Below, in pieces: positions 19,155 to 27,047 of a stretch of DNA of 64,000 nucleotides. Positions within the stretch are counted from its first letter, which is position 1, and each line of letters begins with the position of its first letter. Below the pieces are notes generated by a model, which was given only the letters and a program-made list of their open reading frames with translations, was not told the DNA's origin and did no database searches. The stretch lies in assembly GCF_042680885.1 (NCBI RefSeq), contig NZ_JBHUEO010000121.1, positions 1-64,000 of the forward strand. Reading direction: 5' to 3'. The stretch comes from Siminovitchia sediminis (GTDB lineage: Bacteria > Bacillota > Bacilli > Bacillales > Bacillaceae_C). Position numbers and translations under genes: made by a program.

Positions 19155-19199
19155 AAAAAGCCCTCTTTGTCAAAGTTGTTTGCCAAAAGGGCTTTTTTT
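19155..19199. terminator. Bidirectional terminator between the convergent MarR and CarD genes
   Basis: AAAAGCCC...GGGCTTTTTTT with inner pairing TTTG/CAAA. It is flanked by A- and T-runs and overlaps both gene ends. Confidence 0.85.
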
Positions 19200-19710
19200 A
19201 TGACTTGTTACATTCTTTTGTGATTAGATTGGTAACCCACTCTTCAATTTCTTCAAAACTGGTATCCAGTGAAATAGCCAATTCTTTGAATAGAACTTTT
19301 TGTGTATTGCTTAAAAGTTTGCGATCCTGTTCATAAAGTTTTCCTTCCTGACGTTCCAGTTCAAACTTTTTCCTCATTAATGTATTTACTATGCCGGCAA
19401 TCTGTTTTCGATCCCCCGTGTTGATGATATCGGTATAAGTACTGTGCCGCAAGTTTGGTTTATCAATCCAATGCAAGCCGGTACTTTTGAACGATTCAAG
19501 TATGTCTACAGCTTTCCCCTTGTCAATCAACTCAAGCATGACTACTTGATCGTTATCAATAGGAGTGCTTATGGTTAATTGGTTTTTTTGATCAATCGGG
19601 TGTAAGACGTAGTAAGGTCTAGTAATACCTAATACAGTCTTTTCACAAATATCATCAACTTTACAAATACCATGGGTAGAATAGACAATGAAATCCCCTT
19701 TATTGAACAT
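19198..19710 (-). CDS. CarD/CdnL-family RNA polymerase-binding regulator
   Basis: A 170-residue protein with an N-terminal Tudor-like RNA polymerase-interaction domain (FNKGDFIVYSTHGICKVDDI, ~1-65) and a C-terminal helical DNA-binding domain (~70-170, RHSTYTDIINTGDRKQIAGIVNTLMRKKFELERQ). CarD-type proteins contact the RNA polymerase beta subunit and alter open-complex stability. The ATG follows AAGGAGG by 6 nt. The promoter has a perfect operator palindrome over its -35 box and a second half-copy just after its -10 box, the same site as on the convergent MarR gene. It should therefore be switched by that MarR protein. Confidence 0.88.
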   Translation of the reverse strand: MFNKGDFIVYSTHGICKVDDICEKTVLGITRPYYVLHPIDQKNQLTISTPIDNDQVVMLELIDKGKAVDILESFKSTGLHWIDKPNLRHSTYTDIINTGDRKQIAGIVNTLMRKKFELERQEGKLYEQDRKLLSNTQKVLFKELAISLDTSFEEIEEWVTNLITKECNKS

Positions 19711-19729
19711 GTGTTCCTCCTTATACGTA

Positions 19730-19784
19730 TGTCAACTAAGTTTATTATAGCATACTAAAAAAAGATTCGTCAACTTAGTTGACG
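19730..19784 (-). promoter_or_regulatory. CarD promoter with two operator copies
   Basis: On the minus strand, TTGACG (19773-19768), 18-nt spacer, TATAAT (19749-19744). The -35 box lies inside the perfect 17-bp palindrome CGTCAACTTAGTTGACG (19768-19784). A second partial copy, GTCAACTAAGTTT (19731-19743), lies between the -10 box and the ribosome binding site. Repressor bound at either would block transcription. Confidence 0.82.
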
Positions 19785-20165
19785 ATCAGGATTTTCACGG
19801 TTAATGTTTGGAGGTGTACTTCGAGGGATGGACAATCGATGAAAAAAATGAGACATTAATTAACTTTTGAGGTAGATGAATAGGAGATTGACGAGTTTAA
19901 TAATAACCGGACCATGGCATTAATCTTCATGTCAGGTATTTTAATAGCGTTATTTGGTAAACCCCAATATATAAGGCAGTGACGAATATGACGAAAGAAT
20001 TTGCGGTCAAAGCTGGTGCAGCATTTATTTATATGAAGTGTGTTAAATACGAAGGATGCTTAACCGTTCATACGTGAAGCTCGGCTTGTTGGCTTTTTGG
20101 AAGATATTTAAATAGCCTCCATGGTGTTATAATGGAAGAACTTTAAGAATAAGGCTGGTGTCACC
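19785..20165. other. Gene-free stretch with decayed short frames
   Basis: No intact gene seen. Short frames such as MALIFMSGILIALFGKPQ (near 19915-19980) and MTKEFAVKAGAAFIYMK (19988-20078) look like remnants of a membrane protein and another gene. Neither has a ribosome binding site at useful distance. Confidence 0.35.
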
Positions 20166-20783
20166 ATGGGGAAAAGATTGGCAATGTATATAGGGGGATT
20201 GGCAGTTACGGCCTTTGGAATTGCTTTAATCATTCTTTCCCTGTTGGGTGCCGGCCCGTGGGACGCTGTTGCGGTGGGCTTAACTCGTCATTTAGGTTTA
20301 ACTATTGGTATGTGGTCGATAATCAGCCAGCTGTTTTTTACATGGCTTACGTGGATACTTGAAAAAACCCGGTTTAAAATTGAATCTTTAATTCCAATCA
20401 TGATCCGGAGCTGCTTTTTGGACTTTTGGTTTTATTTTGTACTAAAGGATGCGGACTCTTCTTATTCATGGGAGTCACAGTTATTGTGTTTTTGCGCAGG
20501 GCTCCTTTTAGGGGGAATAGGGATTGGAATTTATATGGAAGCTCAACTGCCTAAGACCCCAATAGATGGACTGATGGTGGCTATTAGCAATCGTTTCGGC
20601 TGGACTTACAGCAGATCCCGAATGAGCATTGAAGGAACAGGGGCTATGCTTGGGTATCTATTAGGAGGTCCGGTCGGTCTGGGCACATTGCTGACCGCCC
20701 TATGTTTGGGAAGGATTATATACATTGTGAATCGTCTTGTAAAAAAAGTATTTTATGGTCAAACGGATTCGCTTGAGATTTAA
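20166..20783 (+). CDS. YczE/YyaS/YitT-family integral membrane protein
   Basis: A 205-residue membrane protein with about five hydrophobic helices. Family signatures are the N-terminal AVTAFGIALIILSLLGAGPWDAVAVGL, the central LLLGGIGIGIYMEAQLPKTPIDGLMVAI, and the C-terminal GYLLGGPVGLGTLLTALCLG. YczE-type proteins are of uncertain function; in B. subtilis YczE is linked to antibiotic synthesis. The ATG follows AAGGCTGGTGTCACC, a weak ribosome binding site. It is a lone gene followed by a cluster of direct repeats. Confidence 0.78.
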   Translation: MGKRLAMYIGGLAVTAFGIALIILSLLGAGPWDAVAVGLTRHLGLTIGMWSIISQLFFTWLTWILEKTRFKIESLIPIMIRSCFLDFWFYFVLKDADSSYSWESQLLCFCAGLLLGGIGIGIYMEAQLPKTPIDGLMVAISNRFGWTYSRSRMSIEGTGAMLGYLLGGPVGLGTLLTALCLGRIIYIVNRLVKKVFYGQTDSLEI

Positions 20784-20793
20784 ACAAACTGCA

Positions 20794-20947
20794 CCACGCG
20801 CGTTTCAAGAAGTCCAAATGATCATGCAGATGTATAAAAAGGTAGCCAAGCGCGTTTCAAAAAGCCAATTGGTCCTGCAAATGGAAAAAAGTAGCCAGGC
20901 ACGTCAAAAACCCGATTGATCATGCAATCGGATAAAACGGCAGCCCG
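20794..20947. repeat. Three imperfect ~50-bp tandem repeats
   Basis: Units begin near 20797, 20848 and 20897. They share a G-C-rich start (GCGCGTTTCAA in the first two, GCACGTCAAA in the third), an internal GATCATGCA or GGTCCTGCA, and end with GTAGCC or GCAGCC. The copies diverge progressively. They lie between a membrane protein gene and a small gene, and no coding frame spans them. Confidence 0.6.
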
Positions 20948-21020
20948 GCATAGTACAGTACCACCGTTGACTAAGGTAAGGATAAGCTTCTGCACTTTTT
21001 AAAATAAAGAGGGGATTCAC

Positions 21021-21203
21021 ATGCATCGCGAAAAGGTCGTTCAAGAGATAAAAAACTGTACGGTTGAAGAACTGCAGGCTTGGAAGAAACATGTTTTGTT
21101 CTGCCTAAAGTGGTTCGAAAAAGATCAAAATCATCACGAGGTAGATGAGTGTAAATTTTTACTCAAGCATATCGAAGAGGAATTAAATCGCACAAAGCAA
21201 TAG
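21021..21203 (+). CDS. Small hypothetical protein, 60 residues
   Basis: MHREKVVQEIKNCTVEELQAWKKHVLFCLKWFE... is a short, helical, charged soluble protein. GAGGGGA lies 6-8 nt before the ATG, and a terminator-like hairpin follows immediately. I do not recognise a family. The good ribosome binding site and amphipathic helix content support a real gene. It is convergent with aprX. Confidence 0.55.
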   Translation: MHREKVVQEIKNCTVEELQAWKKHVLFCLKWFEKDQNHHEVDECKFLLKHIEEELNRTKQ

Positions 21204-21233
21204 AAAAATCCCCATCTTTTTCAAGACGGGGAT
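21203..21233 (-). terminator. Terminator between the small gene and aprX
   Basis: ATCCCCATC (21208-21216) pairs with GACGGGGAT (21225-21233). The T-run is on the minus strand, so it mainly ends aprX transcription. Confidence 0.75.
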
Positions 21234-21242
21234 GGCGGGAAA

Positions 21243-22535
21243 TCAACTTGACCCTTTTCTAAGGTTGGCTGTATTTAAATAACCGCGCCCTTGAGCATAA
21301 TCGGGTTCCCCCATATCTTCACAGGCATTTAATAGCCGGAGTTTGACCTTATCTGGTGCAAGCTCGGGCTCCATTTGCAGCAGCTGAGCGACAACCCCTG
21401 CACAAATAGGCGTGGCCATGGAGGTTCCGGAAAGAGAGAAGTAGTCTGATCCGACACGTGCCCCTGGATTCGTTTTATCCAGGAATGAACCCGGTGCCCG
21501 TAATGAAACAATATTGACCCCTGGCGTTACCAGGTCAGGTTTCATGTCTCCGGCAATGGTTGGTCCGCGGCTGGAAAAGTCAGCGACTTGATCATCACTA
21601 CGGTCCGCATTATTGAAATCATTGGCTGCACCCACTGTGATAATTTTCGGGCTGATGCCAGGGCTGGCAATGGTCTGCTGGGCACTTCCGGCATTGCCGG
21701 CGGCTGCACAGACTACGATTCCTTGATCCCATGCTTTCTCTGCAGCTAAGACAACGGGGTCACTCTCGGGTGACTGCGTGGCATCACTGCCCAAGGACAA
21801 GGAAAGGACTTTAATATTATATTGTGCCTGATGCTGAATGCACCATTCTATACCGGCGATTACCGTGGAAAGTGAGCCGGCTCCTTTTTTATTTAATACC
21901 TTGACGCCGACTACGCTTGCTTCAGGTGCAGGCCCCTTATATTGGCCGCCGGATGAGGAACCATTGCCGGCTGCGTCTCCAGCACAATGGGTACCATGTC
22001 CATTATCATCATATGGTTCGACTCTATCATTCACAAAGTCTTTAAAACCTATAATCCTTCCTTGTAAATCAGTGTGGGGGTGTATGCCAGTGTCAATAAC
22101 TGCAATCGTTACGTCCTTTCCTGTTACACCGGATTCCTGCAACTGGTCGGAGCGTATGGAAGGTGTTGCCTGGTCTAACAATGCCTGTACCTTTCGGTCG
22201 TAGTAGACTTTTTTGATATGGGGAGAGTGATCTAGTAACTTCTCCAACTGGTTGATAGTTACCTTGGCTGAGCAACAAGAAATGGAAGGGAATTCGAAAG
22301 TAGTGCGGCAGTTTGTATGGGTGACGTCCGTCATCCCCAAATGAAAGGCATCTTTCTCGAACTCAATAATAATAGGGATTCTTTTGATCTTTTTGGCGAA
22401 AAACTCCAAAGGCTTGTGAAATATGCATGGAATTTTACGAAAAGGGTGATAGGTTTGGAGTAACTGCTGGCGTACGCCCTTGTCGATTTTATGGCCGTTT
22501 CGACGAACCATCTGAATCATAGAATATCCAAACAT
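21243..22535 (-). CDS. aprX: AprX-type subtilisin-like serine protease (S8 family)
   Basis: A 430-residue S8 protease. From the ATG at 22535 the sequence begins MFGYSMIQMVRRNGHKID, matching the start of B. subtilis AprX; a GTG at 22544 overlaps the GGGAG ribosome binding site and is less likely. The catalytic triad is D148 (AVIDTG), H180 (NGHGTHCAG) and S372 (SGTSMATP), with oxyanion N281 (AAAGNAG). No signal peptide is visible, in line with the intracellular, late-growth AprX protease. The ~120-residue N-terminal region differs from secreted subtilisin pro-peptides. The cysteine pair C87-C88 (SCCSA) is also characteristic of AprX. A single gene with its own terminator. Confidence 0.92.
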   Translation of the reverse strand: MFGYSMIQMVRRNGHKIDKGVRQQLLQTYHPFRKIPCIFHKPLEFFAKKIKRIPIIIEFEKDAFHLGMTDVTHTNCRTTFEFPSISCCSAKVTINQLEKLLDHSPHIKKVYYDRKVQALLDQATPSIRSDQLQESGVTGKDVTIAVIDTGIHPHTDLQGRIIGFKDFVNDRVEPYDDNGHGTHCAGDAAGNGSSSGGQYKGPAPEASVVGVKVLNKKGAGSLSTVIAGIEWCIQHQAQYNIKVLSLSLGSDATQSPESDPVVLAAEKAWDQGIVVCAAAGNAGSAQQTIASPGISPKIITVGAANDFNNADRSDDQVADFSSRGPTIAGDMKPDLVTPGVNIVSLRAPGSFLDKTNPGARVGSDYFSLSGTSMATPICAGVVAQLLQMEPELAPDKVKLRLLNACEDMGEPDYAQGRGYLNTANLRKGSS

Positions 22536-22722
22536 GGATTTCACTCCCTTTCAAATAATTTCGTACAAGATATCGTACGCAAAGCTTGTAAAAGGGGAGT
22601 GATTCAATCGTACATATACTGCAAAAGAGGCGAAAAACTAGCGGCATTGACTAGACGAAGTACCGATAATCCTCTGGTATAATAGATAGATCACAACCAT
22701 TCTAGCGTTTGGGGGTTTTTGG

Positions 22723-24315
22723 ATGAATTCGACTCGTATTTTCATAAACGGAAATATTTTTACAGTTGATCCGCAAAATCAGACGGCAGATGCCATGGTC
22801 GTTCCTGATGGCAGGATTTATTGGATTGGAAGAGAGAAGGATATGCCGGCTGTAGAGGGTAAAAAAATTGATTTAGGTGGCCGCCGTGTCCTTCCGGGAT
22901 TCATAGATGCACATCTTCATCCGTTGATGCTGGCAGAAACATCTAAGCAAATTGCGTGCACACCTCCAAACGTTCACTCCATTCAGGACATGGTTCAATC
23001 GTTAAAAGGTCTGCGTGAACAAGCGGGCCGGGATGGATGGATCGAGGGCTGGGGGTATGATGAGGGAAAGTTACGGGGAGGACGGACGCCCAACCGGCAT
23101 GATTTGGACCAAGCAGCCAAAGATGTCCCAATCGTTGTCACTCGTACGTGTACCCACATTATTTCAGTTAACAGCAAAGCCCTTGAAATCGCAGGGATTA
23201 CAAAAGATACGCCAAACCCTCCCGGCGGGGAAATTGACCGTGACGAACAAGGAGAGCCAACCGGGATATTGCGTGAAAGTGCAAAGGATTTAGTTAAAAG
23301 TATCATTCCATCAAAGAGCCTGGGAGAAAAGGCGGAGATGCTGGCGGAATACAGCGCCACCTTTCTGAAGTACGGAATTACAGGAATCACAGAAATGATG
23401 GGAGACCACAAGCCTATTGATCATTATGATCTTTACTTGACTGCAGCGGGAAAAGGCCTGAAACAAAGAGTGGCCCTTTATTATAATTGGGAAGAGTTCC
23501 AGCGGCTGGATGTAAGTGATCCAGTGTTGTTTGACAGAACAAACCCGGTCTATATCGCGGGCATCAAGTTATTTGCAGATGGAAGCATTTCAGGCCAAAC
23601 TGCTTGGGTGAATCCTGCTTATCTTGGAGAGGGAAAAAATAATGGGATCTCTACAACAAGCGATGAGGAGCTCCGTGCAGCAGGGGAAACAGCTAAAAAA
23701 TATGGCATCCAACTGGCTGTACATGCAATGGGAGAGCAGGCAATTGATCAGGTTGTCAATCACTTTTATCAAAAAGCCGATTGGCTTCAAGACGGGCCAT
23801 CCGTTCGGGTAGAACATGTTTCGTTGCCTACCGGGCGTGCAATGCAGAGGGCGGCTGAATCAGGAATTGCCTTTGTAACCCAGCCGATTTTTTTGTATGC
23901 CGAAATTGAGAGCTATTTGAAAAGCATTGGGGAAGAACGTACGAGGAAGTCCTATCCGGTGAAAACCATGATTGAAAAAGGCATCCAAACCGCTTTTTCA
24001 TCGGATGCGCCGGCAACCGCGTGGAGTGATCCAGTGAACCCGTTTGTCGGAATGGAAGCTGCCGTTAATAGACAGGCCTATGATGGCACAGACATTGGAC
24101 AGGATCAGCAAATTCCGATGGAAACGGTGATTGAAATGTATACAAAAGCAGCACGGGAAGTCACCCGGATGCCTCAAGTTGGCCAGCTTGCTCCGGGCTG
24201 CCATGCGGATTTTGTTGTGTTGAACAATGATCTATTGGCATCTGGTATTGGGGATATCCGCCAGATCTGCGTGGAAGAAACGTATATGGGCGGAGTCTGT
24301 GTGTATCGGAAATAA
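22723..24315 (+). CDS. YtcJ-like metal-dependent amidohydrolase
   Basis: A 530-residue member of the amidohydrolase superfamily, YtcJ/amidohydrolase_3 group. The metal-binding HxH motif is in GFIDAHLHPL (~65-74). Further ligands are expected in GIKLFADGSISGQTAW, LAVHAMGEQAIDQ (His), VRVEHVSLP (His), and the C-terminal TAFSSDAPATAWSDPVNPF (Asp). Enzymes of this group hydrolyse amides or formamides, sometimes N-substituted formamides, but the substrate varies. GGGGG lies 8-9 nt before the ATG and a TATAAT box at 22677-22682 may be its -10. A lone gene between aprX and the coat cluster. Confidence 0.85.
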   Translation: MNSTRIFINGNIFTVDPQNQTADAMVVPDGRIYWIGREKDMPAVEGKKIDLGGRRVLPGFIDAHLHPLMLAETSKQIACTPPNVHSIQDMVQSLKGLREQAGRDGWIEGWGYDEGKLRGGRTPNRHDLDQAAKDVPIVVTRTCTHIISVNSKALEIAGITKDTPNPPGGEIDRDEQGEPTGILRESAKDLVKSIIPSKSLGEKAEMLAEYSATFLKYGITGITEMMGDHKPIDHYDLYLTAAGKGLKQRVALYYNWEEFQRLDVSDPVLFDRTNPVYIAGIKLFADGSISGQTAWVNPAYLGEGKNNGISTTSDEELRAAGETAKKYGIQLAVHAMGEQAIDQVVNHFYQKADWLQDGPSVRVEHVSLPTGRAMQRAAESGIAFVTQPIFLYAEIESYLKSIGEERTRKSYPVKTMIEKGIQTAFSSDAPATAWSDPVNPFVGMEAAVNRQAYDGTDIGQDQQIPMETVIEMYTKAAREVTRMPQVGQLAPGCHADFVVLNNDLLASGIGDIRQICVEETYMGGVCVYRK

Positions 24316-24892
24316 GGAAGCGAATAGAAAGTCACAGGCTTCATTTCGTTGGAGCACACTGTGTTTTTTTAGCTTTCCAACATTTAAGCCGGTCTACTGA
24401 GACCCTGTCTATAATGAAAGAATTTCTGTTGGGGAGAGGCTTCTGCCGGTTTAGTCATCAAGACCTGTTCAAGCCTGCCAGTTTTTGAATCAGACATCCA
24501 TTTGGGCTTCCAAAACTTTCTGGGAATGCCATATTCAGGAACGGGCCGGCATTCAGGTCATCAAGCCTGTTCAAGGCCACCAATTATTGAATCAGTTGAA
24601 CATTCGGACCCATTTAAGACATATTAAAAACTGACAATGATCATAAAATCTGCATTTAGTATTTTTTCAATAGTAAAAGCGGGTTCCTTTTAAGGGGATC
24701 CGCTCTTTTGTTTTGAAAAAATCCGAGATATTTGGGCATTTATCGCCATGACAAATATGGACTTTTTTCTAATTGATGGATTCGTTTAGTACAACTCATT
24801 ATGAGGACACGTATATATACAGTACTACTATCTCTTGATGATATTTGCCAAGGGTCGGCATCAATGGATATGACTCATAAAGAGGTGAACAA
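24316..24892. repeat. Gene-free stretch with a decayed ~104-bp duplication
   Basis: The segment around 24453-24495 (GTCATCAAGACCTGTTCAAG...) recurs at 24557-24600 (GTCATCAAGCCTGTTCAAGG...). Each copy is preceded by a GCCGG element and followed by a related tail, as expected from an old ~104-bp tandem duplication. A terminator follows at 24676. No gene is visible. Confidence 0.5.
24676..24714 (+). terminator. Terminator-like hairpin upstream of ywrK
   Basis: AAAGCGGGTTCC and GGGGATCCGCTCTTTTGTTTT form an imperfect stem with a T-rich tail. Confidence 0.6.
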
Positions 24893-26251
24893 ATGTCTGA
24901 ATTCATCGTCATGTTTACACCGATTGTTTTTCTCTTGTCGATGATTTTTATATTATGGCGTCCCAAGGGTGTAAACGAAGCAATACCCGCGGCAGCAGGG
25001 GCGGCAGTCATTTTTATATTAGGGGCTGTATCGCTATCCGATTTAGCAGTAATTAGTCAGAGAGTATCCGGGGCAGCGATTACGATCATGGCAACAATTG
25101 TCATGGCTATTGCACTGGAAAGTTTTGGTTTTTACCACTGGATGGCCTCTAAACTTCTGGAAGCAGCCAAACAATCAGGGATCAAACTTTTTTGGCTAAC
25201 AAATTCCCTTTGTTTTTTCATGACACTTTTTTTGAACAATGATGGCAGTATACTCATAACAACACCTATATTAATCCTTTTATTAAAATATTTGGGTTTA
25301 AAGAAGCGTCAGATGTTTCCGTATCTAATCAGCGGTGCTATTATAGCAACAGCCTCAAGCGCACCCATAGGAGTAAGTAATATCGTCAACCTGATTGCAT
25401 TGGAAATCATCGGCATTGATCTTTATCTTCACACAGCTTTGATGTTATTGCCAGGAACGGTGGGCCTGTTGTTTCTCTCGGGATTATTGTATTTGGTCCT
25501 GCAAAAGGATATTCCGCGAACCATTCCCCGAACGGAAAAAAATATTGCTTTTTGGGAGCAGAGGCGTTATCATCCACTGGAAAGTAGTCCGGCTCACGAA
25601 CAAATGCAGCCAAAAACAAAACAAATGGTCTATATTTTGCTGTTTGTCTTCCTGATTCGAATCAGTCTTTTCGCCGCATCGTACATCGGCATCTCTGTTC
25701 CGATCGTTGCAGTCCTTGGTTCCATCATTTTGTTAGTCTGGAGGTGGATTTCGTTAAAAGCCTCCCCGATGGATGTATTGAAAAAAACGCCGTGGCACAT
25801 TTTTATTTTCGCTTATTCCATGTATGTGATCATCTATGGGCTCAATAATATCGGGCTGACAGCATACTTGGTTGAAAGGTTTGAACCGATTGTTTCCCAA
25901 GGTTTATTTCATGCCAGTATGACAATGGGCATCCTTTTATCAGCTCTATCCAATATGTTTAATAATCATCCTGCTCTAATGATTGGAACGTTGACTTTGA
26001 CTGAAATGAACTTAGATCCAGTCGTGTTAAAAACCATTTATTTGGCAAATATTATCGGAAGTGACATGGGCTCTCTCTTGCTTCCAATGGGAACCTTGGC
26101 CACATTAATATGGATGCATATACTCAAGCAACATAAAATAAAAATCACTTGGAAGAGGTATATGAAGGTCTCGTTCATCGTGATTCCGCCAACCGTTGTA
26201 TTTACATTAATTTGTTTGTACTATTGGATTAGATTAGTGTACGCCGGTTAA
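24893..26251 (+). CDS. ywrK: ArsB/NhaD-superfamily ion transporter (YwrK-like)
   Basis: A 452-residue membrane protein with about 11-12 helices in the ArsB/citrate-transporter fold. Signature segments are FLNNDGSILITTPILILL (~116-133), ISGAIIATASSAPIGVSNIVNLIA (~150-175) and SALSNMFNNHPALMIGTL (~360-377), the paired discontinuous helices that line the substrate site. B. subtilis YwrK is annotated as an arsenite-pump-like protein and lies beside ywrJ-cotB-cotH-cotG, exactly as here. No arsR or arsC is nearby, so a role in arsenic export is not supported by context. The ATG follows GAGGTGAAC. Confidence 0.85.
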   Translation: MSEFIVMFTPIVFLLSMIFILWRPKGVNEAIPAAAGAAVIFILGAVSLSDLAVISQRVSGAAITIMATIVMAIALESFGFYHWMASKLLEAAKQSGIKLFWLTNSLCFFMTLFLNNDGSILITTPILILLLKYLGLKKRQMFPYLISGAIIATASSAPIGVSNIVNLIALEIIGIDLYLHTALMLLPGTVGLLFLSGLLYLVLQKDIPRTIPRTEKNIAFWEQRRYHPLESSPAHEQMQPKTKQMVYILLFVFLIRISLFAASYIGISVPIVAVLGSIILLVWRWISLKASPMDVLKKTPWHIFIFAYSMYVIIYGLNNIGLTAYLVERFEPIVSQGLFHASMTMGILLSALSNMFNNHPALMIGTLTLTEMNLDPVVLKTIYLANIIGSDMGSLLLPMGTLATLIWMHILKQHKIKITWKRYMKVSFIVIPPTVVFTLICLYYWIRLVYAG

Positions 26252-26305
26252 AAATATAGTGGAAGCGGGATATATATAATAGATTCCCGCCTCCCCAAAC
26301 TTATG

Positions 26306-26971
26306 CTACGGAAAATGAGAAGTTTTTAAGTGTGACAGTTTCCAAAAGACAGTGTCCCCTTCCGCTGTGACCAGTTCAACAATATTGTTTTGGATTGTTT
26401 TTAATAAGCCGATTTTGTCGGGATTATCCCCCATATCAAAGACCAGCAGCTTTCCTTTATATTTTTGTAATTGTTCCTCCAGGGATCGTGATAATGTAAT
26501 ATTGGTTGGTACGACCGGAAGCATTTCGTTGCTTAGTGTATATGGTGTTAATTGATGATGATAGGGAGTTAACCATTTTAAGTGGTGCATAGAAATCAGC
26601 ATTGTTTTATAGACAGGCGAATAAAATACGATATAATCATTTAAAACGCTTGTAATGTAGCCGTGAATCGATCGGTTGCCGGTTACGAATATTTCAACAA
26701 AGCGGCCTTTGGCATTCGTTAATGTTTTTCGATAAGAAAATGAGTTGGATTCGTCTTCTATCGAGGATTTCTCCAGAGGTTGTTGAATACTGTCCAATTC
26801 ATCTCTGATTCTAACATTGTGAACATGTAAAAGCGGGCAATATAAATATCTTTCGCCGTCATATATGACTATTATGTCCATGCCTGCATCGATGAGTATT
26901 CCAGCAAACTTTATTTTTCCTGATATTTCCATACATATTTCCTTGCCTATAAGGTCTTTAATCCCATTCAA
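26306..26971 (-). CDS. ywrJ: YwrJ-like protein related to CotB (spore coat-associated)
   Basis: A 221-residue protein with no signal peptide. Its three beta-rich modules (residues ~5-55, 82-135 and 165-220) resemble the repeated units in the N-terminal part of CotB, e.g. GKEICMEISGKIKFAGILIDAGMDIIVIYDGERYLY and KGRFVEIFVTGNRSIHGYIT, each ending in xHHLK- or HxHNVR-type segments. The GGPE loop typical of CotB is absent. GGAGGGAGAG lies just upstream of the ATG. It is transcribed with cotB in the order known from B. subtilis (ywrK, ywrJ, cotB). The function is not established. Confidence 0.75.
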   Translation of the reverse strand: MNGIKDLIGKEICMEISGKIKFAGILIDAGMDIIVIYDGERYLYCPLLHVHNVRIRDELDSIQQPLEKSSIEDESNSFSYRKTLTNAKGRFVEIFVTGNRSIHGYITSVLNDYIVFYSPVYKTMLISMHHLKWLTPYHHQLTPYTLSNEMLPVVPTNITLSRSLEEQLQKYKGKLLVFDMGDNPDKIGLLKTIQNNIVELVTAEGDTVFWKLSHLKTSHFP

Positions 26972-26989
26972 CTCTCCCTCCTCCTTTAT

Positions 26990-27023
26990 AAAAAAAGTGC
27001 ATCAGTTTGGTTTACTAATGCAC
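26990..27023 (-). terminator. Terminator after cotB
   Basis: On the minus strand, GTGCATTAG...CTGATGCAC is followed by TTTTTTT. It lies between cotB and ywrJ, so most cotB transcripts may end here. Confidence 0.75.
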
Positions 27024-27047
27024 CGGAATAAGTCAGTAACTGTCTGT

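Noticed and set aside
20794..20947. Possible CRISPR array
   Set aside because: Only three units, the repeats are diverged, there is no short constant repeat with unique spacers, and no cas genes are near.
24893..26251. Arsenic resistance operon
   Set aside because: The ArsB-like gene lacks arsR/arsC neighbours, and its place beside ywrJ-cotB identifies it as ywrK.
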